Shown one piece after another: positions 14,738-27,215 of a stretch of 64,000 nt of DNA. Below the pieces are notes generated by a model. The model was not told where the DNA came from. It saw nothing but the letters and a program-made list of their open reading frames with translations, and did not search any database. The DNA is from Aptenodytes patagonicus (Eukaryota; Chordata; Aves; Sphenisciformes; Spheniscidae), in assembly GCF_965638725.1 (NCBI RefSeq), contig NC_134962.1, positions 8,005,501 to 8,069,500 of the forward strand. Reading direction: 5' to 3'. The stretch's first letter is position 1. The number at the start of each line of letters is the position of its first letter. The position numbers and the translations under genes are program-made.

Positions 14738-14970
14738 ACACACACATACCGCAGGTGGGAAGAATGATCTGATGGGCTAAATAAAGAGTCTAGAGGTGTT
14801 TCTGTTTGATGATGGAGTATTGTGCTCGCAGGAGGCCTGTCAGCTGCTGCTGTAAACCTGCCGAGGGAGCCGGGCGGTGGCTGGTGGCGTCGCGGGAGGT
14901 TTCTGAGGAAGGCGGCGGCATGAAAAGACAGGCGCCGCTTTCTCTCCATCAGCCTGCTTCTGTTCTGCAG

Positions 14971-15075
14971 GCCAAATCTCCCCCCTCACCCGGCTATGAA
15001 CAGTATCCCCCTTGCTTGCTTCTAGGCCAAGCGCAGCTCCAGCCTGGTCCTCTCCACGTTGCCCAGGTTCACCAG
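14971..15075 (+). other. Exon-like segment, function unknown
   Basis: A 105-nt segment between a good acceptor (CTTCTGTTCTGCAG) and a donor (CACCAG|GTGGGT). The frame is open across its 35 codons and reads AKSPPSPGYEQYPP near its start and LQPGPLHVAQVHQ at its end. The length is a multiple of three. I recognise no protein family. It lies in a GC-enriched patch (14,840-15,130). Weak evidence for an unannotated exon; chance is equally possible. Confidence 0.25.
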
Positions 15076-15568
15076 GTGGGTTGGTGTCTGCCTTGCCGGT
15101 CACCCGTCCCCTTCCCGGGAGGGTCACGGTGCTTATTGCAACTGTCCTGTTTCATGGACCTGTTCCTCCGATAGTTATTGACGTGACTCGCTCTGCCCCC
15201 CAGGTAAGAGGTTCAGTGTTCTCAGCTCCACACACAAAAAAACCTATTTCATATTGCTCTTCTGTCAGAAGCCATAGATTTTATGTACCGATTTTGGGAC
15301 CTTCAAAATATAGTAAGTCCATTGAAAACTCCCAGTGAAACAGGCACTGAAACTCACTCTTCGTACCGACACCGTGTTTAACCTGTGTCCGTACCCCCGC
15401 AATCTCTGGAGGGGTCACATCAGAGCAGGGAGTAGTTTTTTGTATGTTTCTTTGAACCTGCACATTTTTTTTCATTACTTGGAATTTATTGTAAGGAAGA
15501 TTAATACTTTGTAACTTTGTGAGTTATCTTCACTCACTTTTTTCAGTAGCTGCACAGCTATTAAAAAC

Positions 15569-15582
15569 GGGGGGGGGGGGGG
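15569..15582 (+). repeat. Poly-G run (14)
   Basis: Fourteen consecutive G after TTAAAAAC. Confidence 0.95.
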
Positions 15583-17493
15583 CATTTTCAGCCAAATAAT
15601 AAAGGAAAGTAACATTCTGAGAAATGATCATGTGACCTTTTCATAAAATGTTTTTACAAGTATCCTATTTTCTTAGTTTTATTAACTACTAAGCTATTGG
15701 ATTTCATGTTTGTTTATTTTTTTTCTTTAAATCTGAGTCATAACACTTATGCAATAACAGCAGCAGAGCCTACTAGTGAAAAACAACTGCATGTGAATCC
15801 AACCCAGATTAATTTTGATGGAAAATTGTCCCCTGTTGATGAAATTGGCCTATTAATTGAGTGGCTCCAGCTGCACGAGTCTCCACACCTGAAAGCCATC
15901 AGCGTGGCTGACAGCCTCAGTGCCCGGTGAGTGAATCTCAGGGAGGTGACCCAGGAGGGTTCGGTGATTCAATCCCTACCTCCAGAGCTGCTGTTTTCAG
16001 GTCAAAGCTGAGCTTCTGGCTGCGTTTGAGCGGTCAGGGCATCTTAGGGGACGTTTCCTCCTTGCTCTATTTTTAGAGGAAGAAGAACTTTGTTTCTTAG
16101 GGTCGTGATGTTTTAATAAGTACTAGATTTTCTTTTTTTTTTTTTTTTTCCCTTCTTCCCTGAGGATTAGAGTTAACGCGAGCAGTAATTTAATATCTGA
16201 TTACAGATAACTGGAAAGTGCGACCCAAAATCTTGAGCTGGAGTGCCAGAGGAATTTGGAGAAGTCCTACCTCAGATGAACGCTTTGTCTTTCTCGATGG
16301 CACGCTGTGAACAGGAAGTGTATTTCTGATTAATATGGGAAACACGTATAGATGAAATTACCCACTGTCTACACACATAAAATGAATTCGCTAAGTATGA
16401 AATTAGCAGTTTGCTACTGAGCTCAGGGTTGCTGCAAATTTAGAAGGCAAAATACACAGCAAACCTTGGTTTAGTCCTCAAACTCTCATTTACATTAAAA
16501 ATATGCATATGCATGCCTATTGGGGAAACATCTTCAGAAGTCGGCAGTTTAGGGCAAATTTGCAATGCGATATGTAATTTATCTTAGCGAGGCTGCGAGA
16601 TGACTGGTCATCAGATGTTTAAATCTTGCAGCTGTGCGCTGACTCATTCCTGCACCCTTTCTGCCCACCATTCTTCCTTACTTTTTAACGTGGAGGCAAG
16701 AAAGGCGAGCGGAACAGCTGAAGGGAAGGCCTCGCGGTTCCGCCTGTCACAGCTGCACGTGGGCAAGCGAGCGGGTTTTTTTGCAAATACTGCACGGATA
16801 TCAGGCCTATGGGGTTTATAGACGTGATCGCTTCATAGGGCAGGTTAAAAAAATAGTTCACCTAAATCTTCCCTCCGAGACATACTAATGCAAGTGATTG
16901 GAGCTCTCTGTATACACAGAATTAGCAGGCTTTTAAAGGGAAAATAACATTTGATGAGCAAGAAACCTACCTGTTATTGTAGGTGCTTAATGAACTTTGC
17001 TCATGGTGAGACCTGTGAATGTGATGGAGATTTGTGCATAGTTATTTTTAGGAGCATCAAATTGATGTCACTGTGACACTGTGTTTACCGCTTTTTATGT
17101 TGCTTTCCTGAAGAGCTCACCAATTTCTTCATCTCATCAAGACAAAACTATCAGAATCATTTAGAAAACAAGAACAAAGGATAAATCATTCCCTGCTATT
17201 GCCAAATCATTCTACGCTCTCGCCAAATTGTAGGACTTTTTTTTTTTTTTATTGCTTGAAACAGTATTCAAAAATATTTTTTAATTTGAGTGGGGGAGAC
17301 AGGAGAAGAGGGGAAAGGGAAGAAACATTTTATTTGTCAAAACAACTGACATTGTCCATGTAGTGAAAAAGAACAACACATTTCTGGACGCTGGTTATAA
17401 AACCTGTATTTTAGTAGATTAATTTGCAGCTGTACAACTATTGTCAGGCTAAACGAATTATTTATTAGAATTTGTCTTTTTTTTTTCCCCTAA

Positions 17494-17504
17494 CCCCCCC
17501 CCCC
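17494..17504 (+). repeat. Poly-C run (11)
   Basis: Eleven consecutive C following a T-rich run. The only long run among these with G on the minus strand outside the CpG island. Confidence 0.95.
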
Positions 17505-18689
17505 AGCTAGCTATTCTTCCATTATTTCTAATCACTGTGTATAAGTGCTTTGCTAGGAATACATTATCTCTGTTTGCAGACTGCAAACTTGTATTTCGGA
17601 TGATAAATCTGCTGAGACATTGGCTTAGTTATGAGCACAATGCATGGGGAGCTGGATGATACTTCATGTACTGTTTTATATCTAAATTCAGACAATATGA
17701 ACCTTATGTTCATAACATTGCCAATTCTGAAAATGTTTCACAAATGTTAATATTATACCTGAAACGAAGTTCATGGAAAAAGTAGGAAAAGCCTTAAGCT
17801 GAACACAGTCCTATCATGAGACAAAAAAATATGTGTGTATTTCACTTCAGGTATATATTTAGGTCCTGTTACACTTACTTTTTTTTTTTTTTGCAACAAT
17901 GCCTTAATGGAATTATAATTTAATGTCTTATCATTAAAAAAAAAAGTATCTATTTTTAACTTCTCCATGCACTTCTGAATGCAATGTACCTTTCCACCAA
18001 TAATAATCAGTCAGAGCAGTGGGTATTCACAGCTGGAATTATACTAGATGAGGTGTCCTGTGCATTACAGCAATCTCTGAGCAGGTACAACAGTTAATTA
18101 GTCCCCTAGTGTGAAGTTTGCAATCAGGTGTTGAAGCAGTTTCAGTTACAGTGTTGTGGTGAATCATTTCCTTCTGATGCTTGTGGTGATCAATCATGTG
18201 GGGCCCTCTTCTAGATTTTTCACACTAGCTTTAAGACAAAAGACGTTCACAAAGAAAAACAAAATATTATCCATCTGGGTACCCAGCATGTATCTCACAC
18301 CACTTTGATTATTTTCAAACTATAAGGTTATACAAACATTTTACATTTTAAAATTTACATACTAGTCTGAAACAGGCTTCATAAGGAAACGTTCTAGAAA
18401 AACTATCAGAGTCTAAAATACAAAAACTAGATATACTTTTGAAATGCTGTTGGTTTTTTTTTTTTTAATTGCTGGCCTTCTTTCTGAGCATTAAATATAT
18501 AACCAATATAACACTCAGGAAAATATCCCACTTTTCCAGAGGCAGCTTTTAAACTGCATAGCTCATAAAACTAAATATTTTTTTCTGCAATAAACAGCAA
18601 TACAGGCCTGTACTTGTATGACTACGCATATTTCATTACATACACAGAAAGCACGTATGAAGAATTTTCACCTGCAGCTATTTTGATAG

Positions 18690-18840
18690 ATTGATTTGGA
18701 TTCAGGAATGCATCCCTATTTGAGACCACGCTTAAGCATGTGGTTAACAACACACACAAGGTAATACTTAAAGTCGGTCACGCACTTAAATGTGGTCTTG
18801 AGGAGGGCAGGATTTGAGCATGTGCGAAAGTGATTTCTTG
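18690..18840. repeat. Old amniote interspersed repeat (CTTAAGCATGTG-type)
   Basis: Contains ACGCTTAAGCATGTGGTTAA, then ACTTAAAGTCGGTCACGCAC and ACTTAAATGTGGTCTTGAGG. I remember a sauropsid repeat with alternating 'acttaagcatgtgcttaa' blocks and 'tgaatc'-type flanks that this resembles. Family name unknown to me. Confidence 0.45.
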
Positions 18841-19539
18841 ACTTGTGGCCTTTGTCATTGCAACACAAAAATATGCATGGGGAATGCCAGCCGCACACGG
18901 CAATTACGACAGCCTAACCTCCTGTCCTCAGTCATGTTTTAATATATAAAATAATTGTGTGATGATGAAGACCTTCGGCTCTCAAAGGTTTCAGTGGGAA
19001 TTAAGGATCATTGGAGGTGGCGAAACTAACAATATCTGCATAAAAATGCACATGGGAAAAAGAGAACATCAACTGGATAATAATATTCCAGGCCCTATTT
19101 TCAGCGTCTTCTGCATCTTTTTAGCTGACTGCTACGTTCAGGATGGATTTTGCTAGAAATGTAAATGAACATGCATTTCCAAAGATACACTTTTTTTCTT
19201 TACCTGATGGTAATAAATTATGGAAAACAACTTTTAACTTTAAACCTCCATTTTCCAGATCTGTACCCTGGGGTCTGGGAAGATCATTAACTGGGAAGAT
19301 TGCTTGCTTTCCATTGCTACTTATAATTATAAAACGGTTAAATGAATAAAGAATAAGGAACGTGACCTTGTCACCCTAACTCATGAGTGATTGTCAAGTG
19401 ACGTATCCCAATAGGTCAAACACTGAAGTCTTCATCTATTTTTTCATTTTATCGTGAACTGAAAATGGAAATCCTGATCTCCCAAAGACTTCTGCGCATT
19501 CATACTTTTAAGCCTTATACCTTAAATATATATGTTACA

Positions 19540-19640
19540 GAAGTGAGACCTAAGGAAGTCAGAAGTCAGCCCTATTGACTTCAATAGAGGTTTTCCCATG
19601 GAGGATTGCAGGATTGGATTCCTGAGTGATACAAAGGGAG
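19540..19640. repeat. Old amniote interspersed repeat (TTGACTTCAATGGG-type family)
   Basis: CCCTATTGACTTCAATAGAGG, then TTTTCCCATGGAGGATTGCAGGATTGGATTCC, follows the expected order of that family ('ccattgacttcaatgggg', then 'gactgcaggatttggccc'). Confidence 0.5.
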
Positions 19641-21654
19641 GTTTACAGAAAGTGCTGGGGGTGGGGGAGCCATTATTGAAGATATAATTAAAGTTGCAAC
19701 AGTAGTTACTAACGATCACTTCCGAGGAAAGAAGCAAACTATATGCCAAGTAAGTTTGAAGGTCTCTGCTCTCTTCTCAGTTTAATTTCTGACAATAGGG
19801 ATCCTTCCGGAAAGCGAGAGGAGGGTAGGTCTGGGGGATGGGTGTATTTGCATTTTCGTAAGAGATGGGGGATATCACTCGGGTAGGGAGAGTACAGAAT
19901 AGTGATTATGTGGAGACACTGGCACTTGAATGTTATTGCCCCTGCTACAGTATTTTCGATAGCTGGATCAATATAACATTGGCTGTCCTTGCAAAACACA
20001 ACAGGTCAATAAATAAATTTGTCGGCATTTTTCTAGCTTGCCACGCTGGGAAATAATACAGGTTACTAAGGAATTGTCACCTTTGATTTATAAAGCTAAT
20101 TAAATGTAGGTGGTTTGGTTTCTCTCAAATCATTTAGCAAATTAAAAGATACAGAGGAAGAAAATTCTACAAGTGAACCAGAGAAATACGGTACATCTGA
20201 ATACTTCTCAGCTTATGGAGACATCTGACCTCGATTACTATGACTGCTTTTAACACAGCGCTTTAGTGTTGCTTACCCTTTGTCTATTGACAAGATATGA
20301 TATGCAAAATAAATCTGCAATGAAGCAGTTTTAAATTAGTGTTTACGATTCTCAGAATTCATTCCAACTTAAGTCTTGGGGCAACATATTTTCCCCAGTG
20401 ATTTCCTGCTTTTGCAGCACTTACTATTTTTTATTGCTTTGCACGATATTATATTAATACTTGAGTTTATTCATTTCATTGGGATTCATTTCATGTGCGA
20501 ACTGGCTTTACTCTTGTATTAACAAATATCTCTATTCAAAACACCATCCTTCTAGATGACTTTGGAAATATTACACACTGTTTTGTCCTGTTGTGTTATA
20601 AATGAGTGGCTCCTGCAAACTAAAGGAGCGGTTTCAGGGATTTTTTTTTTTAAATCATGGACTTTTCCTAATCACCTTTGCCTTGCAAACAATGAGATTC
20701 CCAGATGAGAGTCTCTAATATTCCATCTCATTAGGATTCCTTTGTTTCCTTTTTTTAAAAACCTTGGATTAAGATCCTCTGCATGTGACTGCAATGGCCC
20801 AAACTGTGCTCACAGTTACACTGTGCAGTCTTTCTCAAGGAAAACAGAGCCTGGCTGGTACTTCCTGCATATTGTGGGATGAAAGGGGGTTTGGATAGAT
20901 TCAATCCTAAGAAACCTACAGCAATGAATGGGGGGAAATGAAGCTGACTCGTTAATGGAAATTTCCCATATTTCCCCTTGGGATTTTGCATTGGGGATGA
21001 TAGGTATTGTCTCCAAAGCCGTGAGTCAATATACTCCTCACAGCCAGTGGCTCCCTAATCCACTCAGCCCTTCCTTGACTATGAAGAGCTAATCTGGGGC
21101 TGATGCATTTCTGTCCGGGATCTCCTGGACAGAAATACGTGCACATGTGCTGTGTAATGGCATGTAGAATAAACCTGAGGTATCTGGGATGCATCAAACT
21201 TACTGCACGTGTGTGAATCAACCATACATCATGTGCTCAATCAATCCAACATTTCTGAGAAAAGTGGTACAAGAGCTACACATTCACTACACAGATCCCA
21301 GGAATTTGGGATGTGTGAAAATTCACCTGATGCTACCACACAAATTCTAATTGCGCTGCCCTTTTAGGCAGAAAACCCAGATGAAGGGCAAATCCAGCCC
21401 TTGAATTTTTCTTGAACAAAGAAGAAAAGGACAAAAAATTATTTTCTCCATCTTGTTGGTGACAAAACAAGGATGTGCTTGCAAATATCTAAGCACAGAA
21501 TAGCCCTAGCTAATCCCGCTGTATTGCATCTTCCCATTCTGTTCCTCCTTTGGCTAATTACTGACAGATCCATGGTTTCAGTTCGTTAGATGTCATATGG
21601 CTATTGTACGGTATTCTTTAAAGGTTTTATACATTTGGTTCAGCGGCTGTGCGT

Positions 21655-21770
21655 CACACTTGTAGTATCTTGGGGAAAATACTGTGCCTCTCTAAGCCTC
21701 AGTTTCTCCATCTATAAAATGGGTATGGTGGTGCCTACCACTATTTATAAAGTACTTGTACCAGTACGCA
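21655..21770 (+). repeat. MIR/CORE-SINE element, + orientation
   Basis: TATCTTGGGGAAAATACTG, then CTAAGCCTCAGTTTCTCCATCTATAAAATGGG, then GGTGCCTACCACTATT is a good match to the MIR core and tail ('ccttgggcaagttac', 'gcctcagtttcctcatctgtaaaatgggg', 'gtacctacctca'). This is the clearest repeat on the + strand. Confidence 0.8.
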
Positions 21771-22667
21771 GCAGTGGTTCTTTTGTTCTTACAGCCTTCT
21801 ATGACTTTTCATTAAACTGTGGACGGTTTTAAGTTAGACTTGTGCTACCTATGCAGATTGTGCCTCTATAAGTCACTCACTCCTACACAATGCATTTTTT
21901 AAAAGCCCCACAAAACTCACGTTACCTTTGACCTATTCCTAAGACACACGACCTGAAAGTCTAGGACATTAACATGGTGCACGACCCTCTCTGAGCTAGC
22001 TTCAAAAATTTTATATAGTCATAGCTATCTTCAAAAAGTCTTTTTCCTCCCTTGAAAAATTATCAAATTGAAACAAAAGCTGTTCAGATGACAAATATTT
22101 CTTACTAAGAATAATTTAAATCAATGAAAATATTTATAAAATTAAGTAGTAGGTGAGTATAGTGAATCTGTTGACTTTATGTAACTGGTTATTATTATAT
22201 TAAATACAAGGCATACTGTTACTACAAATCCATTATCATTCAGTGTGTGGCTTCTTGTTCAAAGCAGTTAATGCAGTTATGAACCTTTAAAAAGGATTAG
22301 TGACTTTCCTGCCTTAGAAAAGAATTATTTTCCCTTTGTTTTACAAATCGTGATTTTATTTTCAAAGCTGAAACAAAAGAAAGGCTGTACTCTGGCAAGG
22401 AGACGCACTGCTTAAGGCTGACAGCTGGAGTACTGTATATAGGATGGCAGTTCTTGATTTGTCAGCATGTTGCTAGGGGTAGGGAAACTGAGAGTATAGT
22501 AAAATGCCTATTGAGATATTCCTGTATCTCATGGTACATATGCACGCTCGCTCTTTCCCTCGTCTATCTATATTCACTGCAACTTCTAAAACAAAAAAAA
22601 AATCCTCTTGACAAACCCAGAAAGACACATCCTGTGTTGCCTTTCTTCTCTCTGCCTTTGTGCACAG

Positions 22668-22987
22668 GTCTAAAAACTAACAGAATGAGGGGCTGCACAG
22701 AAGCCGGGTCTACAAAAAACTCAGAACGGAGTCCTGGGATGGAGGAAGAGTGCAGCAAAGCTCTGCTCCCGGGGGGCAGCATGAAAGGAGAAGGGGGGGC
22801 GGTCAGCAAGCTGACATGGCCGGGGGCGCTGAAAACTATACGGTCTCGTTACTTCAAAGACAGTTCTGTATGGGGATCCATAGCGGGATACAGAACCTTA
22901 GATCTTTTTGGTGTTGGTGCAGGTAGAAAACGCAGAGGGCACGTATTCACAGTGAGTTCTTCTGATTTCTCCCAAGTGTCGGTACAG
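22668..22987 (+). other. Exon-like island with a long open frame, function unknown
   Basis: A 320-nt segment with raised GC, between a strong acceptor (CTTTCTTCTCTCTGCCTTTGTGCACAG) and a good donor (GTACAG|GTAAAA). One + frame is open across the whole segment and about 210 nt upstream of it. The frame includes MEEECSKALLPGGSMKGEGG and later GRKRRGHVFTVSSSDFSQVS. No known domain is recognised. It may be an exon of an unannotated transcript upstream of ZNF217, coding or not. The open frame by itself is not proof. Confidence 0.35.
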
Positions 22988-24560
22988 GTAAAAGGAAATG
23001 AAAATTTGCCCAATTAGCTCTTTCCAAGTACAATTACTTGGTTTACATACCTGAATTAAAATAATTACATGCCTAAATCAGCCATCCAGCTTCGCGCACA
23101 TTTGCAATACTCCATCGAGTTCCTAATTTCTCTTGAAAATCCACCTTTGATGACGAATGTCTAAAACCATTTTGGTCTCTAACCCAGCAGAAGAGATTAT
23201 GGAGCTTTTCTTACACAGTATAAAATCATCACATTTACTATTACCTTTCAACATTTGCTAAAGGTATTTATCTAAATCTACATATACAACACCGGAGGAC
23301 ACAGCATTACTAGTTTCCACGTTTTTCTAAACTTCTGTGTGCTGCGTTAAAGGCTTTAATTCACCATGCAGCCTGATAAAGACATAACGTCTGACACAAA
23401 CTGGTCTGTGCCGTTCCTGCAGCAGAAGCAGGAAGTCTGCAGCAGGAAGCATTTTTTCACTCTTACGGTTTATAGTGTCACCAGAAGTCCTTGATAAAGC
23501 TCTGGTTGCATCTGTTGGGCAAGGATTTTCTCAGCACCAAAAGCTGTTATTAGGAGACCTGGGAGAGAGGTCTGCTTCTCTACAATATTAATAGCTAGCT
23601 ACTGCAGTATACTTCAGACAAATGTGCTTCTTTATTCCTGTAAGTTTGCATGTACATGTACTTTCCAGTTATTATATACAGTCTATACCAAATGTCCTGC
23701 TTTCTTAATCACAGAAACAAGCTGTCTTCTCCCAAACTGTGTTAATAGAAACTTCATTATTATAAAACTATAATATCCTCTAACTTTGGAAGAACACTCT
23801 CATATTAAAAAAGTCCTATATAAAAATTTTCTCCTATTTAATCTGCGGTAACACCACCTCAGATGAAGAAACTGAAAGGGGTTTACATTTCAATTCTACT
23901 CATCATCTCATGTCTGTTGGTTTAGTTTTTGCATTTGCTTCCACAGAACAAGTCACCTTCCTCTTTGTCTAATGTCAGTCGTTTAAGCTTAAAATGTCCT
24001 CAGTTGCATGTGTTACTGTGGGGCTTCACGGTGTCTTGTTTGAAAACAGGGGTTTTAACTGTAGAAAAATTTCCAATTATGTTAATTTCTTTTTAAAAAG
24101 TCCTCTCAAAAGCTTCAATATGAAGCAATAGCTAATTTCTTTTGAGGGAAAAAAAAAAAGTCATACAGGAAATACTGTAACAATGGCAAAAATGAAGCAA
24201 AATCTGATGATTTACTTTGAATAATATCCTGACACAAACAGACCGCAGGGAAGGTATTACTCTGTCCCATATACAATACTTCCATTGTAGCAAAACGCCA
24301 ATGTCAAATTTTGAATTTCCACATGTGAGTGGAAATCCTGCTTGTTGACGGGCAGACTTCAGAGAGCTGCCGTGTCCATACGACAGCCTGCCCATCACCG
24401 CAGGATTAGGCCTCACAGAATAGTGGGTTTTAAAATTAAAACTCCTCTTAAGCATGCTAAAATGCTGCGGTGAAGTCACAGCTGCTGGAAATTATTGTAG
24501 CTCCATTAAAGGCAATAGTGTGATATTGATATGCACCAGCTGAAGCCCTGCTCTGAGCAG

Positions 24561-24586
24561 CCCCAGCCCCAGCCCCAGCCCCAGCC
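24561..24586 (+). repeat. CCCCAG microsatellite
   Basis: Four copies of CCCCAG followed by a C run, in a small GC-rich patch. Confidence 0.9.
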
Positions 24587-25614
24587 CCCCCATCCATCCA
24601 GCTGCACCCCAGCAGTAAATGAAGACTGGTAGGGAAGGCACACTAGGTAAGCAGGAACTCAGTGTTTTCTTACACGTATTTTAATTCGGCAGGTTTTCTG
24701 ATGCTGGCTGGTTATTGAGAGTTGGCTGTATCTGAGCTGGTGTATCGGCAGCACGTTGACAAAACTTCCCTTGCGGGATGGTTTGGGACATTTTGGTGCA
24801 ATTTAGCACCGCAGGAGTTGTGGAAGCTGTGCAAAGAGGCTGCACTTTGGGCTTGGTTTCGAAAGTTACTTGAAAGCTGCTTAGATCTGGGAAGTGTGGG
24901 TTTTTCTGTTCCCCCTCCCCCTTTAACCCAGCACATAGATGGCAAATGTTCATCACCTGTTTATCAGGGCACCGACTGCGTTGTCTCGCACAGTTGCAAG
25001 AACGTTATTTTTGCAAGAAGAGGGAAGCAGAAAAATGTAAATCAAATAAACATAACAAATGTAAGGACAGGGATCAGGTTACTAGTCAGTTGTGAAAGGC
25101 GGAAAAATGCTAAAGTGTTCTGAAGTAAAATAATATCGTGTCTTCTTATGGTGTGGGAACAATAATTCTCAAAATGGGGAAGCACGTTCACTGTGTGTGT
25201 AAGAACATGTGAGGCAACTCTCTCTCGCTCAGATCAAGGAATACTTGTTCTCATTAGCTAGCATCAGAAACCAGTGAGATCTGGCAACATACCATGCCTT
25301 TGTCAACTGTCATGCTAATACCTCATTTTAAACAATTGCTTGTCTTTTTTTTTATAACCTTTCAAATGCACATTTTTGTCATACCAGCTCTATGGCATTC
25401 ACAACGTTAAGAAGCCTCAGATTTTTTTTCCTGCATTTCTGATACCAGGAGGAAGTGTTGATGAAGGTACAATAGCAATCCTAGGAAGAAACAAATAATG
25501 ATGACGAAGAGCCAAGCTCAGGGAATTCTTTCTGTTATCAGGTTAGGAAGAAGAAAAAACATTGCAACCCTCCAAGAATGGTAATACCACTTCAGGATTG
25601 ATCAATATTAGCTT

Positions 25615-25690
25615 TCTATTTATAGAGCACCTTTCATTCTGAGGCTGTGCGGTGTTTATAAATTAATAAACACATGAGCAAGAATCTCAT
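25615..25690. repeat. Decayed MIR-related element (tail portion)
   Basis: TATTTATAGAGCACCTTTCATTCTGAGG followed by GTTTATAAATTAATAAACAC resembles the amniote repeat portion 'atttatatagcacctttcatcctgagg...ctttacaaacattaat'. The element is short and diverged. Confidence 0.45.
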
Positions 25691-27124
25691 CATTCATTAT
25701 TAATGTATCAGCACTTTCAGTTTACAAGAGACAATTATTGTTTTTAACACCGTGAAAGTTTTGGAAAGAATCGCAAAATTACTTTTTGTATCCCATTCTC
25801 TCTGCCCTACAATTCAGGCATTTAAGTGCTGTAGTAGCACTATAGCTGAGTGTGAGGACATACTCTAAGGTAAATACTTCTGCAAAACTATGTCTCAAAA
25901 AATTAACCGAACTCACCACGTTGTTCCTAGGGATTATACCTGACGGAGTCTAGGGTAATCTTAACTAAAAACCTTTACAAAATGAATACTTCCTTAACTC
26001 TGAATTAATATGCATAGATGTCTTCAGTCTCCCTGCTGTCTTAAGGCAGATAATTTTGTTTCCTTGCCCATGGTTCAGTTCTTGGGGATCTGCCTCCACA
26101 TCACAATTACAAGCGGCAGTAACTGCCACCCTCTAAGGCGGTTTTGGTCTTTGAACGCACTTCGAATATGCCATAGAAAGTAAGGGAATTAATCTAGAAA
26201 TGCCTTCTTCAGTTTGGGAACATCTTGTGAAACTCTGACAGGCTATTTCCATTATTTTGAAGATACACCCTGTTGTAAATATTATTGGTGTGCCTGAAAT
26301 TTCGATTCAATTTGTTTAAGATCAAAACAAAGAGGAGGCAAACTTCTTTAATGGAAGGCAAAATGGAAAATGACCCCCAAAAGGAGAAGTGGAGAAAAAG
26401 GTGACATTTGAATTGCACCTACAGCATAGCACAAGTGTCAGAATTGAAATGTGGCTGTAAAACTCTTGTTTTACAGACTTGGGAGCTCTGTAGATCTTAG
26501 ATTTTTGGTGTAGATCAGCTTATTTTGTAACAAGCATGAACAAAGCTCACTAACGGAGTGAGGAAAGCTGTATTAACAAATCAGGATTTAAGCATGTCAT
26601 CATATCAAAACAATACATTTAGGCTCCAATTTTAGAACCAGTTCAGTGTACACCTACCTCTGTATGTGTGAACAGTCAGCTTACGGTTGGGCTTTTAATG
26701 TTAGATTTATTTTTTTAATTGAAGAATGGTGTCAGGTGCTAATAAGCACGGGCTAATATGCTTTTATTTTGCCATATCCAAGCAGTGGAAAGAAGTAGTT
26801 TATAAACTGAGAGTGAGAAGACTGGAAGCTTAAACTCATCAAGGAAGAGAGAGGATTAATAGCCAGTCTCTAGATCCGACTCTTGATATTCAGAGTAAAG
26901 GCCATGTGATACCGGGAAGGACAATTTGGAAAGTTAAAACAAAAGTTTAGGGCCTCTGGTGCTGATAACTGAGCCATTCTGGGCCCGGGGTATGACTTCA
27001 TTATCTTCAGTTTGTTTATCTTCTCAAGCAGCCTTTTTTACATCATTTATATTTCACCGATGTAGTTGTCTTCATTCACCGCACAGCACAAATGTATGCA
27101 TGCTTGAAGTTTCCTTCTGTTTTC

Positions 27125-27215
27125 AGTCCTGATGAAGGGCTTGCGTGCCTGAAAGCTCTTCTCTCTCTTCCAGCTACATCTAATAAAATATATTACTTCT
27201 CCATGCAAATCTTTA
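27125..27215 (+). repeat. Old repeat with hammerhead-ribozyme-like core (CTGATGA...GAAA)
   Basis: CTGATGA at 27,129-27,135 and GAAA at 27,151-27,154 flank AGGGCTTGCGTGCCT, which can form a short stem. GAAAGCTCTTCTC, then CTAATAAAATATATTACTTC, follows the order of a sauropsid repeat I remember as '...ctcgaaagcttgtctctc...ggtccaataaaagatattacctc'. CTGATGA/GAAA is the conserved hammerhead core, and Penelope-like retroelements are known to carry such ribozymes. Stem I does not pair well here, so the copy is probably inactive. Confidence 0.4.

Larger units (their letters stand above)
6931..14970. other. Upstream intergenic region, second part
   Basis: AT-rich sequence holding decayed repeats near 12,285 and 13,505 and a G11 run at 14,727-14,737. 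Open frames at 10,483-10,914 and 11,867-12,265 have no recognisable motif and no convincing exon boundaries. No gene is called. Confidence 0.55.
15076..22667. other. Upstream intergenic region, third part
   Basis: AT-rich DNA with homopolymer runs (T18 near 16,132, C11 at 17,494-17,504) and several old repeats annotated separately. An open frame ending at a GTGAGT donor at 15,927 is discussed in the rejected list. No gene is supported. Confidence 0.55.

Noticed and set aside
15761..15926. Open segment ending in a GTGAGT donor, reading GKLSPVDEIGLLIEWLQLHE.
   Set aside because: The acceptor side is poor, and the nucleotide sequence resembles decayed amniote repeat text as much as coding sequence. 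Left out as a gene, though the donor itself is good.
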